Source: a bacterium (lineage in GTDB: Bacteria > Desulfobacterota > Binatia > Binatales > Binataceae). Taken from it: 64,000 nucleotides of DNA. Under the pieces are notes generated by a model. It worked only from the letters and a program-made list of their open reading frames with translations. It ran no database searches and was not told the origin of the DNA. Position 1 is the stretch's first letter. Every line of letters begins with the position of its first letter. Location of the stretch: NCBI GenBank assembly GCA_014896235.1, contig JADBKU010000006.1, positions 1-64,000 on the forward strand, written 5' to 3'. Of the stretch, positions 26,593-36,164 are shown in pieces. Position numbers and translations under genes: made by a program.

Positions 26593-27740
26593 TCGTTCCC
26601 TCCAAGCAGGCGGTCCGAGATGATCCGCAACTGGATTTGCGACGTGCCCTCGAAAATCTTCGTCAAGCGCGCGTCGCGCCAATAGCGTTCGAGCGGCAGG
26701 TCCTTGGTATAGCCGTAGCCGCCGTGAATTTGCAGCGCGTCGCTGGTCACCCGCTCCGCCATCTCGGAGGCGAAATACTTGACCATCGACGCCTCCTTGT
26801 CGCAGCGCCGCTTGCCATCGACTTCGGTCGCGACGAAGTACATCAGTTGGCGCGCCGCCTCGATATTCGTCGCCATCTCGGCCAGCTTGAAGCGAATCGC
26901 CTGGAATTCCGCGATCGGCTTGCGGAACTGCACCCGCCGCTGCGAGTAGGTGAGCGCGTCCTCGAGCGCGCCGCGCGCCAGCCCGATCGCCCGCGCCGCG
27001 GTATGCACTCGCGCGATTTCAAGGAACGACATCATCGTGTAGAAGCCGCGGCCTTCCTTGCCGATCACCGTGTTCGCGGGAATGCGGAAATTGTCGAAAT
27101 GCAGCTCCCAGGTCTTCCAGCCGAAATAACCGATTTTGCGGATCGGCGAACCGGTCACGCCCTCGGGCAGCTTGCCGCGTTCTTTTTCGATCAGGAACTG
27201 CGTGATGCCGACGTGGCGGCGTTTCTCTTCGGGCGGCGAGGTGCGGGCGAACAGATGGATAAAGTCGGCGCCGTCGGCGAAAGTGCACCACGTTTTGGTG
27301 CCGTTGACGACGTAGTAATCGCCCTCGCGCGTCGCCCGGCAGGCGACGTTGGCGAGGTCGGAACCGGCATCCGGCTCCGACAGCGAAAACGCGCCCAGCA
27401 ACTCTCCGCGCGCCATCGCGGGAAAATATTTGCGCTTCTGCTCCTCGCTGGGATCGCCGTATATCCCGTTGCCCCGCGCGATAATGCTCGCGACGCTCAT
27501 CCACGCCCGTCCCAGTTCCTCGGTGACGAGGGCGTACTCGAACACGCCAAGCCCCAGTCCGCCGTATTCTTCCGGAATCAGAATTCCGAAATAGCCCAGC
27601 TCGCCCATCTTGCGGCGCAATTCCATCGGAATTTCGCCCTCGACGGGATCGAGCCGGTTGGCGGCCGGCAGCACCTCGTTCATCGCGAAATCGCGCGCGG
27701 TCTGCTGAATCAGTTTTCGTTCTTCGGTTAGATAGCTCAT
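26589..27740 (-). CDS. acyl-CoA dehydrogenase
   Basis: GAFSLSEPDAGSDLANVACRATREGDYYVVNGTKTWCTF; QIHGGYGYTKDLPLERYWRDARLTKIFEGTSQIQ. Confidence 0.97.
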   Translation of the reverse strand: MSYLTEERKLIQQTARDFAMNEVLPAANRLDPVEGEIPMELRRKMGELGYFGILIPEEYGGLGLGVFEYALVTEELGRAWMSVASIIARGNGIYGDPSEEQKRKYFPAMARGELLGAFSLSEPDAGSDLANVACRATREGDYYVVNGTKTWCTFADGADFIHLFARTSPPEEKRRHVGITQFLIEKERGKLPEGVTGSPIRKIGYFGWKTWELHFDNFRIPANTVIGKEGRGFYTMMSFLEIARVHTAARAIGLARGALEDALTYSQRRVQFRKPIAEFQAIRFKLAEMATNIEAARQLMYFVATEVDGKRRCDKEASMVKYFASEMAERVTSDALQIHGGYGYTKDLPLERYWRDARLTKIFEGTSQIQLRIISDRLLGGNE

Positions 27741-28240
27741 CAGGAAACGCCTCGCTTGGGCACCAGATTCGATCGGCGAAAATCGATCACGCGGGCGCCG
27801 GCCTTCGGTCCGTCGGCGAAAAAGCCCTCGGTATGCCAGGTGACGATTCCGGACTCCGGACGGCTCTGGGATTCGCGCTTGTCCGCCACCGTGCTGCGCG
27901 CAGTCAGCGTCGCGCCGGGATAGACCCGCTCATAAAAGTTCAGATTATCGACGCCGAGGAACAGTCCCCCCGCCTCGCTAAGATCCTCGACCGAGAGGCC
28001 GAAAACCGTCAGAAAGACCAGCATCGGATTGACGACGATCCCCGGATGGCCGTGCGCGCGGGCGTACGGCGCATTGAAATAGAGCGGATTGTACGAAAGC
28101 GTCAGGGTCGTAAAGAGACTGTTGTCGCCCTCGTTCAGCGTGCGGCCCCAATGATGGTTGAAAACGCGGCCAATCTCGAAATCCTCGTAAAGATTGCCCT
28201 TGGGCAGCTTTCGCGCCCGTGCGCGCCAGTCGTCACTCAT
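27740..28240 (-). CDS. MaoC-like dehydratase
   Basis: NLYEDFEIGRVFNHHWGRTLNEGDNSLFTTLTLSYNPLYFN; overlaps the acyl-CoA dehydrogenase start. Confidence 0.9.
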   Translation of the reverse strand: MSDDWRARARKLPKGNLYEDFEIGRVFNHHWGRTLNEGDNSLFTTLTLSYNPLYFNAPYARAHGHPGIVVNPMLVFLTVFGLSVEDLSEAGGLFLGVDNLNFYERVYPGATLTARSTVADKRESQSRPESGIVTWHTEGFFADGPKAGARVIDFRRSNLVPKRGVS

Positions 28241-28520
28241 CTGCGATGCTCCATGTGGTCAGCATGTTGTAATCCTCTCCGCAAGCTCCCGCCACGCATG
28301 GCGACAGTTCGCCGGTTCTTTAACCCTGCGCCGTTCCGCGATGCGTCAAAATGCCGCCGCAGCGCCGATTTGGTAATCTGCCATCCCGAGCGCCGTCGCT
28401 GCAAACTATTGCGTGCCGCACGCCGGCTCGCCATCCACAAAATCGGATATGTCGCGGCGGCTGCGATTGTGCTATCGCTGAAAAAAACCCGACACGACGC
28501 CTCTCACGCAGGAGTCGCCA

Positions 28521-29006
28521 ATGAAGCGCAACATTTTCCGCGGTCTGCTTGTCGCCGCACTGACATCCGCGGTCGCCATCTTCGTCATCGGTGGACAGGC
28601 GCGTGCGCTTAGCCTCTCGAGCCTGTTGGGCGGCGGTTCCGAGAACGTCCCGGGCTTGAAGCTGATTCACGCCGGCGACCTTTCGGCAATGATCGCGCGC
28701 CACACCGCAAACCTTTACATATATGACGCAAATCCGTCGGACGTGCGTGCCGAATACGGAGTCATTCCGGGCGCGCGGATGCTGCCCTCCGCCGACGGCT
28801 ATAACGTCGCGGAGACGCTGCCGCCGAATAAACGCGCGACGCTGGTCTTTTATTGTCACAACCAGCATTGAATGGCCTCGCACGAGGCCGCCCGGCGGGC
28901 GATCAAAGCTGGTTACGAAAATGTTGAAGTGATGAGCGACGGAATTGCCGGATGGAAGGCGGCGGGCGATCCGACCGTCCCGGCGCCGGCGGGCGCGGCA
29001 GACTGA
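28521..29006 (+). CDS. rhodanese-like exported protein with in-frame TGA (28869-28871); candidate selenoprotein
   Basis: Same frame continues past TGA to 29006: ...LVFYCHNQH[TGA]MASHEAARRAIKAGYENVEVMSDGIAGWKAAGDPTVPAPAGAAD*; gap-free match to neighbour LVFYCANQACIASHEAARRALAAGYTNVSVMGDGIMGWKAAGEPTV. Confidence 0.75.
28889..28901 (+). promoter_or_regulatory. candidate bacterial SECIS-like hairpin
   Basis: CGCCC-GGC-GGGCG, apical loop starts 23 nt after the TGA and begins with G; a competing hairpin GGCCTC-GCAC-GAGGCC lies at 28874-28889. Confidence 0.4.
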
Positions 29007-29106
29007 CTGGCGGCGCGTTCTTGTGACCAGGCGCATCATGCGCCAGACTCTCCGTCGCGCCGGTCGTTTGATAATATGCATGAATCAAGCTGTCGGGAGA
29101 TTCCCT

Positions 29107-29598
29107 ATGCGCGTCCGTTTGACCGCGGTTATCGTCGCGAGCGCCATGCTCTGCCTGGCGATACCGCCAGCCTCGTACGCTTTTGATTGGTCCAAAGCCT
29201 TCGGCGGACTGGGCGAACAGGAACAATTCCACACCTTCAAGCTGATTCACGTCAAAGATCTGAAAAACCTGATCGATAATCACACCCCGAACCTGCATAT
29301 CTATGACGCCAACGCGCCTGAAACCCGCGAAAAATATGGCGTAATTCCGGGCGCGCAGTTAATCGAAGCGCCCGACGGTTATCGCGTCAGCACTACGTTG
29401 CCGGCCCAGAAGAGCGATCCTCTGGTGTTCTATTGCGCCAATCAGGCCTGTATCGCGTCGCATGAGGCCGCGCGCCGCGCGCTTGCGGCCGGTTACACCA
29501 ACGTCAGCGTGATGGGCGACGGCATCATGGGATGGAAAGCGGCCGGCGAGCCTACCGTTTCCGCAGCCGCCGCGAGCGCAACGCCCAAGCAAGGTTGA
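29107..29598 (+). CDS. rhodanese-like exported protein (Cys paralogue)
   Basis: MRVRLTAVIVASAMLCLAIPPASYAFDW signal peptide; LVFYCANQACIASHEAARRALAAGYTNV. Confidence 0.88.
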   Translation: MRVRLTAVIVASAMLCLAIPPASYAFDWSKAFGGLGEQEQFHTFKLIHVKDLKNLIDNHTPNLHIYDANAPETREKYGVIPGAQLIEAPDGYRVSTTLPAQKSDPLVFYCANQACIASHEAARRALAAGYTNVSVMGDGIMGWKAAGEPTVSAAAASATPKQG

Positions 29599-29727
29599 CC
29601 GTTTCGTTCGCGCCGAACCGGCGGAACAGTTGGGCTTTCGCCCATCTTCACTCAGCCGCACTATGATGGGCGCGCGATTCGCCCCCAGTGCTCTGGATCG
29701 TTAAAAACGATCAAATATAGTGGCCGC

Positions 29728-31527
29728 GTGCCAGCGACCGACCCCGACCGCGCCGCCGCCGAAGCTCCGGTACGCGAACTTACCCTCCGCGCCTTTATAC
29801 TCGGCGGAGTCCTGGCTTTGATTCTGGGCGCCGCGAACGCCTACCTCGGTCTTTATGCCGGGATGACGGTGTCGGCCAGCATTCCCGCCGCCGTAATTTC
29901 GATGGCCGTGCTGCGGATGCTCGGCCGGGCGACCATCCTCGAAAACAACGTCGTGCAGACGATCGCTTCGGCGGGCGAAGCGGTCGCGGCAGGCGCCATT
30001 TTTACCTTTCCCGCATTGATCATCCTCGGCCAACGCGGACCTTTGCCTTATTGGACGGTAAGCCTGCTATGCCTTGCTGGGTCGGTCATGGGCAGCCTGC
30101 TGATCGTCTTTCTACGGCGCGCCTATATCGTCGATGAGCGGCTTCCATATCCCGAAGGCGTCGCCTGCGCCGCCGTCCTGCGCGTCGGCGAATCGGGCGG
30201 CGCGAGCGCAGCTCCACTCGGATGGGGAGCACTGGGCGCGGCATTGCTCAAAACCGCGCAAGATATCCTCGGCGCCGTCCCATCGTCGCTCGGCGGCGCG
30301 CGCTGGCTCGGCGCGGCGCCCCTCGCCGGGTCGTTCAATATCTCGGCCGCGCTGCTCGGCGTCGGCTATATCGTCGGCGTCAGGATTGCCGCGCTGGTTT
30401 TCGCCGGCGGCGCAATCGGATGGTTCGCCGCGATTCCGATCGCCGCCCATTTTCATCCCGAGCTGCGTGCGCTTGCGCCGAGCGACGCCGCTATGCGGTT
30501 GTGGAGCGGCGAAACGCGCTATCTCGGCGTCGGCGCGATGCTCGTGGGCGGAGCGGTCACACTGGCGCGGTTGCGCGGGCCGATCGCGCGCGGATTCGCC
30601 GGGGGCGTCCGGACCTTGCGCGCGCGATCGGCGGCGGCGCGGCGCGAGGAACGCGACCTTCCGATAATCGTTGTGCTGGTCGCGGTAGGCTGCTGCATTC
30701 CGGTAATTTTCGCGCTTTGCTTCGCTATTTCTGGTTCTATCGTCGTAAGCGCGATCCTTGCGATCGCTCTCGCCGCGATTGGCTTCTTTGCGACCGCGGT
30801 CGCCGGCTACCTGACCGGCATCGTCGGCGCATCGAACAATCCGGTTTCGGGCGTAACCATAATTGTGCTCCTGGCAGTCGCGATTCTGCTCGCCGCGCTG
30901 GGCGTCGGCGCCGCCGTCGGTCCCCGCCTCGCGATCATGACCGGCGCCGTGGTCTGCACCGCCGCCGCGATGGCCGGCGACTCGCTCCATGACCTCGCGA
31001 CCGGCTTTCATGTTGGCGCGACGCCGCGCGCGCTCGAAATCGCCGTTCTCGCCGGCGCGGCGCTCTCGGCTTTTATCGTCGCGCCCATTCTGAATTTGTT
31101 GATTCGCGCCTATGGCATCGCCGGAACCGCAACCGCGCGCGCGCAACCACTCGCCGCGCCGCAGGCTTTCCTGATGGCCAAAGTAGCGGACGGCGTATTC
31201 CATGGAGGCCTGCCGGTCGCCGCGATCGTAATCGGCGCTGGAATCGCCGCGCTGCTCGCCGTGCTCGATTATTTCCTCGAACAAGCCGGTGCGTCGTGGC
31301 GCACGCCAACGATGCCGGTGGCTATCGGACTCTATCTTCCGTTTGGATTGGGCGCGGCGATTTTCGCGGGGGCACTGTTTCGCGCCGCGAGCCAATCCCG
31401 CCGCCAATCATCGGCAGAAGCCGGCCCAGGCTTGCTGTTCGCCGCCGGAATGGTTGCGGGCGAAGCCCTGACGGGCGTCGCCGCCGGCCTGATGGTCACT
31501 CTCGGCTTGAGGCTGCCGCTTTTGTAA
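29728..31527 (+). CDS. OPT family oligopeptide/metal transporter
   Basis: 599 aa polytopic; LRAFILGGVLALILGAANAYLGLYAGMTVSASIPAAVISMAVLRML; SGVTIIVLLAV. Confidence 0.92.
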   Translation: MPATDPDRAAAEAPVRELTLRAFILGGVLALILGAANAYLGLYAGMTVSASIPAAVISMAVLRMLGRATILENNVVQTIASAGEAVAAGAIFTFPALIILGQRGPLPYWTVSLLCLAGSVMGSLLIVFLRRAYIVDERLPYPEGVACAAVLRVGESGGASAAPLGWGALGAALLKTAQDILGAVPSSLGGARWLGAAPLAGSFNISAALLGVGYIVGVRIAALVFAGGAIGWFAAIPIAAHFHPELRALAPSDAAMRLWSGETRYLGVGAMLVGGAVTLARLRGPIARGFAGGVRTLRARSAAARREERDLPIIVVLVAVGCCIPVIFALCFAISGSIVVSAILAIALAAIGFFATAVAGYLTGIVGASNNPVSGVTIIVLLAVAILLAALGVGAAVGPRLAIMTGAVVCTAAAMAGDSLHDLATGFHVGATPRALEIAVLAGAALSAFIVAPILNLLIRAYGIAGTATARAQPLAAPQAFLMAKVADGVFHGGLPVAAIVIGAGIAALLAVLDYFLEQAGASWRTPTMPVAIGLYLPFGLGAAIFAGALFRAASQSRRQSSAEAGPGLLFAAGMVAGEALTGVAAGLMVTLGLRLPLL

Positions 31528-31547
31528 TTGCCGGTTTGATGCGACGT

Positions 31548-32393
31548 TCAGCGCGAGGTCGCGGCGTCGCTTCGGCCGTCGCTATCGCCGATCGCGAACT
31601 TCGAGCGCAGGTCGGCAAACCGATCGCGCAGCTCGCTCGCGTCGCGGAACGACTGCGCAAGCTGCTCGAGCCGCTGGCGAATCTGACGCGCCGGCTCGAG
31701 CGCGACGACCACTTCGCCCAAATTTTCTTCAAATGCGGCGGCCAGTCGATCAACCTGATCCTGAAGCTCGCGCATCGGTGCGAACGTCTCGGACATCCCG
31801 GCCAATTCAAGCCGCAAATCGCGCATCGGCGCGAACGATTTTGCGAGTTGCTCGATCTGTTCCTGGAACCGCCGCAACGGTTCAAAAGCCCGCGCCGCCG
31901 ACTGGCCAAGCCGCTCCAAGCGCTCGAACGCCTGAGCAAATTCCGCCAGCGTCGCTTGCATCGAGCGCGCCTGTTCAAAGACCTTGGCGACGGCGGCGCC
32001 CAGTTCGCCCGTTCCTGTTGCGACGGTACGCTGAAAGTCGCTCGAAGCGGCCGACGACGCGCCAGCCCTGGCAACCTCGGCTTTGGCTACGGCGGCGTCC
32101 TCGCTTGCAGCAGGCGAATTTTTTGCCTCCCCGGCCGACGCGGAATCGCTCGTCGCAGGCGCTGGCGGAGCGGGTTCCGCCACGGACGGATCGCCGGAGA
32201 GCGTCTCCGGGGCATTTGCGCCAGCACCGACCTTTGACGGCGCAACGGCGCGCTTCACGACAAACATGGGTTCGGATTTGTCAGTCGCCGCCGCGCCGCC
32301 TTTTGCGCCTGTGGCGTCGCGTGGACCACCGTTAGATTCGCCCTGCTGTTGCAGGAATCGCTTTCGCAGTTCTTCCAGCTTGGAACTCATCAC
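31548..32393 (-). CDS. coiled-coil/repeat hypothetical protein
   Basis: Repeats FEPLRRFQEQIEQLAKSFAPMRDLRLELAGMSETFAPMRELQDQVDRLAAAF...ALEPARQIRQRLEQLAQSF. Confidence 0.7.
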   Translation of the reverse strand: MMSSKLEELRKRFLQQQGESNGGPRDATGAKGGAAATDKSEPMFVVKRAVAPSKVGAGANAPETLSGDPSVAEPAPPAPATSDSASAGEAKNSPAASEDAAVAKAEVARAGASSAASSDFQRTVATGTGELGAAVAKVFEQARSMQATLAEFAQAFERLERLGQSAARAFEPLRRFQEQIEQLAKSFAPMRDLRLELAGMSETFAPMRELQDQVDRLAAAFEENLGEVVVALEPARQIRQRLEQLAQSFRDASELRDRFADLRSKFAIGDSDGRSDAATSR

Positions 32394-32822
32394 ACATCCT
32401 CAAGGCCTGGACCCGCCACGCTTCGGACGGCAGCAAAAGGCATTCCATTGATGCGGCAATTTTTAATCCTGAAATCATTAAACTCTCTCTAATCATCAAT
32501 TTCAACTGAATGAACAAACTAAACACGTCAAATCTAATCAATAAATGTTTTTGGCTAAAACAGAAAAACAGACGAATATTCTCAAACGATTGAGCAAAAT
32601 CGCAAATTGTTGCAGTTCCGCAACGCCAAATGGTCGCCACGTGATGAACGAAACGGATTCGTCGAGCGCGAGTTTTGCCCGGTCAGAGCGTCCGCGGATC
32701 GCCTTGTTTCGGTTTTCGCAATCAGTCACCTTCTGGAGAACGAGCGGCCTTCCATTCGGCCCATCCCATCCTAGCGAGACCGGGGCAACAATCTTTGGCA
32801 TCTTGACCGCCTGGAGTTTGGC

Positions 32823-33509
32823 ATGGAGCACCAGCACAAGAAATTCGAACAAGAATTGTCCGACTTGCGAGAAAAGGTCGGCCAGATGGGCGAATTGGCA
32901 ATCGATCAATTGCGCCACGCGCTACGGGATCTGACCGACCACGACGTCAGCAACGCGCGCCGCCTGATTGAGCGCGACGCGAGCCTCAATCGTCTGGACG
33001 TCGAAATCGAAGAGCGATGCCTGCAACTGCTGGCGTTGCATCAGCCGGTCGCGGCGGATTTGCGCACGGTGGCGGCGGCGATGAAGATAACGACGGAACT
33101 CGAGCGCGTCGGCGATCGCGTGGTGAACATCTGCGAAGCGATCCACGACCGTGAAGAGGACGATGCGGTCGCCGCGCACGCCGAGATCGCGGAGATGGGA
33201 TCGCTGGCGGTCACGATGCTCGCCGACAGCGTCGCGGCGTTTACCCAACGCGACGCCGCGATGGCGCGCCGGGTTTTCGCGACCGACAAGCAGTTCGACG
33301 CGATCTACGGAGCGGCGTTTCCCCGCGTTATCGCGATCCGCACGGCCGATACCGCCAAAGCGGCGCAGGAGGCCAAGCTCGCGTTTTTATTACGCGACTT
33401 GAACGAAATTTCGGAGCACGCGACCAATATCGCGGAAGCCGTAATCTTCATGGTGGCCGGCAAAGATCCGACGCACATGGATCTTCACGAGCGACGTTCG
33501 ATCGGATAG
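32823..33509 (+). CDS. phoU: phosphate signalling protein PhoU
   Basis: MEHQHKKFEQELSDLREKVGQMGELAIDQLRHAL...VAADLRTVAAAMKITTELERVGDRVVNICE; RDLNEISEHATNIAEAVIFMVAGKDPTH. Confidence 0.95.
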   Translation: MEHQHKKFEQELSDLREKVGQMGELAIDQLRHALRDLTDHDVSNARRLIERDASLNRLDVEIEERCLQLLALHQPVAADLRTVAAAMKITTELERVGDRVVNICEAIHDREEDDAVAAHAEIAEMGSLAVTMLADSVAAFTQRDAAMARRVFATDKQFDAIYGAAFPRVIAIRTADTAKAAQEAKLAFLLRDLNEISEHATNIAEAVIFMVAGKDPTHMDLHERRSIG

Positions 33510-33585
33510 AACGCGGCGGCGCGATTGCCGGAACCGACCGGTTTATCCGCTTCGACAAGCGCCCGGCGCACCGGCGGAACCGGTC

Positions 33586-34965
33586 TCAGGAAGCCGATGC
33601 GTCCCTGGCGCCGTAACGATCGAGCCGGTTGTAGAGCGTTTTCAGGCTCACGCCGAGCAGCTCCGCGGCGCGCGACTTGTTGCCGCCGGCGAACTCGATC
33701 GTGCGCTTGATCAATTCGCGCTCCACGTCGTCGAGCGAAGTTCCGAGCCGGACCTCGAACACGCCGCCGCTGCCGCCGCTGCCGCCGCCACGCCGCAGAT
33801 CCGCAGGCAGATCGGCGACTCCGATCAGCGGTCCGCGCGTGACGATCAACGCCCGCTCGATCACGTTGCGCAACTGCCGCACGTTACCGGGCCATCGGTA
33901 GGCCTTCATCAACTCCAACGCCTCGTTCTCAATGCCGGTGACGGTCTTGCCCTCTGGCGGCGGAATCGTTTTGAGGAAATGTTCAGCCAGCGTGGCTACG
34001 TCGTCGGGCCGTTCGGCCAGCGGCGGCAATTCGATGGTAAAAACGTTCAGGCGGTAATAGAGGTCTTCGCGAAAACGGCCCTCGCGGATCGCGGCTTCGA
34101 GATCGCGATTGGTCGCGGCGAGCACGCGAACGTCCACGGCGATTTCCGCCGAACCGCCCAGCCGGCGGATGCGGCCGTCTTCGAGCACCCGCAACAGCTT
34201 GGCCTGCAATTCAGGGCGCATCTCGCCAATTTCGTCGAGCAGCAGCGTGCCGCCGTCGGCGCTCTCGAAGCAGCCTTCGCGCCGGCGATCCGCGCCGGTG
34301 AAAGCGCCCCGCTCATGGCCAAACAGCTCGCTCTCCATCAGCGTCTCGGGCAGCGCCGCGCAATTTATCGCCACGTACGGACCCGCTCGCCGGGGCGAAA
34401 GCTCATGGATCGTGCGCGCGACCAGTTCCTTGCCGGTGCCGCTCTCGCCCGTCACCACCACCGACGCGGAACTCGGCGCGACCTGCTCGATCAGCGTCAT
34501 CACTCGCCGCATCGCCGCCGACTGCCCAACCAAACCGCCAAGCTCCCCCGCGCGGGCCAGCCGCCGCCGCAGGCGCTGATTCTCTTCGGTCGCCGTGAGA
34601 TGCGCGCTCAGGTTGCCGAGCAGAACGCGAAGATGCGGCGGATCTACCGGCTTGCGCAAGTAGTCGTAGGCGCCGAGCTTGATCGCCTGCACCGCGTCGG
34701 CGATTTCGCCCTCGCCGGAGATCATCACGGTGGAAATCGTCAGGCCGCGCTCGCGCATCTCGGACAAGACTTCAAGCCCGTTTTTCTTCGGCAGGCGCAG
34801 ATCGAGCAGCAGGATGTGGGGATCGAACGAATCGATCAATTCGAGCGCACGGGCGCCGTCGGGCGCGATTTCGACGGCAAAGCCCCACGAGGCGATCAGT
34901 TCGCTCCAGGCCTGGCCGGTCGCGATATCGTCCTCGGCGACAAGGATGCGCTTTTGGGATGCCAC
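33586..34965 (-). CDS. NtrC-family sigma-54-dependent response regulator
   Basis: REC ILLLDLRLPKKNG; GESGTGKELVARTIHE; GAFTGADRRREGCFESADGGTLLLDEIGEM; Fis-type HTH C-terminus. Confidence 0.95.
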   Translation of the reverse strand: MASQKRILVAEDDIATGQAWSELIASWGFAVEIAPDGARALELIDSFDPHILLLDLRLPKKNGLEVLSEMRERGLTISTVMISGEGEIADAVQAIKLGAYDYLRKPVDPPHLRVLLGNLSAHLTATEENQRLRRRLARAGELGGLVGQSAAMRRVMTLIEQVAPSSASVVVTGESGTGKELVARTIHELSPRRAGPYVAINCAALPETLMESELFGHERGAFTGADRRREGCFESADGGTLLLDEIGEMRPELQAKLLRVLEDGRIRRLGGSAEIAVDVRVLAATNRDLEAAIREGRFREDLYYRLNVFTIELPPLAERPDDVATLAEHFLKTIPPPEGKTVTGIENEALELMKAYRWPGNVRQLRNVIERALIVTRGPLIGVADLPADLRRGGGSGGSGGVFEVRLGTSLDDVERELIKRTIEFAGGNKSRAAELLGVSLKTLYNRLDRYGARDASAS

Positions 34966-35347
34966 GGGAATGATAAACCGATTCCCGCAAAGAGTATCAT
35001 CGGCGGCGGAGGCCAGTAAACTTTGCGCTTCGAACCGATCCGGCCACGCAACGGCGCGGCCCGGATCACGCCAAGCAATGGGGCGCGCGGAGCGTTATCG
35101 GCATTTTTTCGCCAACCCGATCCACTGGTTTCAGTCCGCCGCGAAGATTTAGACCGCTTCATATCGTGTAGGAATTACATCCCGGCGATTTCGCAAACAT
35201 GGTTTGATTTTCTGCAAAATCCGCATTCTGATTGAACTTTTCGTCTCTTCTCACGAAATGGCATCGCCTTTGCGGGGCAACCTTCGCATGAGCCCAAACG
35301 GTCGCGCGACGAATACGTCAGGGCCGTTGGACTATGGGAGGCGGAAA

Positions 35348-36070
35348 ATGTGGGAAATGAACGGTGCGGAAAAACCTTTCGACCGGCAAACTAACCGCGA
35401 GCGAGCGCGCATCGCCGGCAACGGCGGCGCGGGCGCGACGCTCGAGCGCCTGATGGCGATCCTCGGGCTGACGGCGCTGCTTTTGGCGGCGGCGGGTTTG
35501 AAGGCCCAAGGCGCCGCGATCGCATCGGGAGATCCGCTCGCGACGGTCAGAACTTCGGTCGATCAGGCGCTGCACGTGCTGCAGGATAAGTCGATGACGC
35601 GCGCGCAGCGTCAGCGCAAGGTCATCGATCTTGTGGCGGACCGGTTCGATTTCACCGACATGGCGCGCTCGTCGCTCGGCTACAACTGGCGAAAGCTTAC
35701 GCCTGAACAACAGCAACAGTTCGTGCCGCTCTTCACGTCCTTTATGGAAGACGCCTACCTCGACAAACTGAGCGGCTATTCCGGCCAAAAGGTGGAGTTC
35801 ACCGGACAATCGATGCAGGGCGGCGGCTATGCCGAGGTACGCACGACCGTGGCGCCGTCAGAATCCGGCCGCGCGCCGATTAGAATCAATTATGAGATGA
35901 AGCGCACCGGCGACGGCTGGAAGGTTTACGACGTGACGATCGACGATATCAGCATCACGGCGAACTATCGCAACCAGTTCAACCGCGTGATCAACGAACG
36001 GGGCTTTCCGGCGCTGGTCAGCGCGATGCGCCGCAAGCAGCAGGAATTGCGGAACTCGATCGGCGCCTGA
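35348..36070 (+). CDS. MlaC/Ttg2D-like (toluene-tolerance) phospholipid-binding protein
   Basis: RKVIDLVADRFDFTDMARSSLGYNWRKLTPEQQQQFVPLFTSFMEDAYLDKLSGYSG; GDGWKVYDVTIDDISITANYRNQFNRVI; start uncertain (tracked ORF begins 35204). Confidence 0.88.
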   Translation: MWEMNGAEKPFDRQTNRERARIAGNGGAGATLERLMAILGLTALLLAAAGLKAQGAAIASGDPLATVRTSVDQALHVLQDKSMTRAQRQRKVIDLVADRFDFTDMARSSLGYNWRKLTPEQQQQFVPLFTSFMEDAYLDKLSGYSGQKVEFTGQSMQGGGYAEVRTTVAPSESGRAPIRINYEMKRTGDGWKVYDVTIDDISITANYRNQFNRVINERGFPALVSAMRRKQQELRNSIGA

Positions 36071-36087
36071 AGACGGGCAAGTCCATA

Positions 36088-36134
36088 TCCGGAGGGCGCC
36101 GCTCCGCGCGTAGGAACGCGCTGCGCCCTCCGGA
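36088..36134. terminator. hairpin between convergent genes
   Basis: TCCGGAGGGCGC...GCGCCCTCCGGA inverted repeat. Confidence 0.6.
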
Positions 36135-36164
36135 CTGGAAAAATCCCTGGACAACCGGGGCCGC

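Noticed and set aside
28874-28889. GGCCTC-GCAC-GAGGCC hairpin as the SECIS
   Set aside because: Its loop lies only 9-12 nt after the TGA, closer than the accepted bacterial spacing; the next hairpin fits better.
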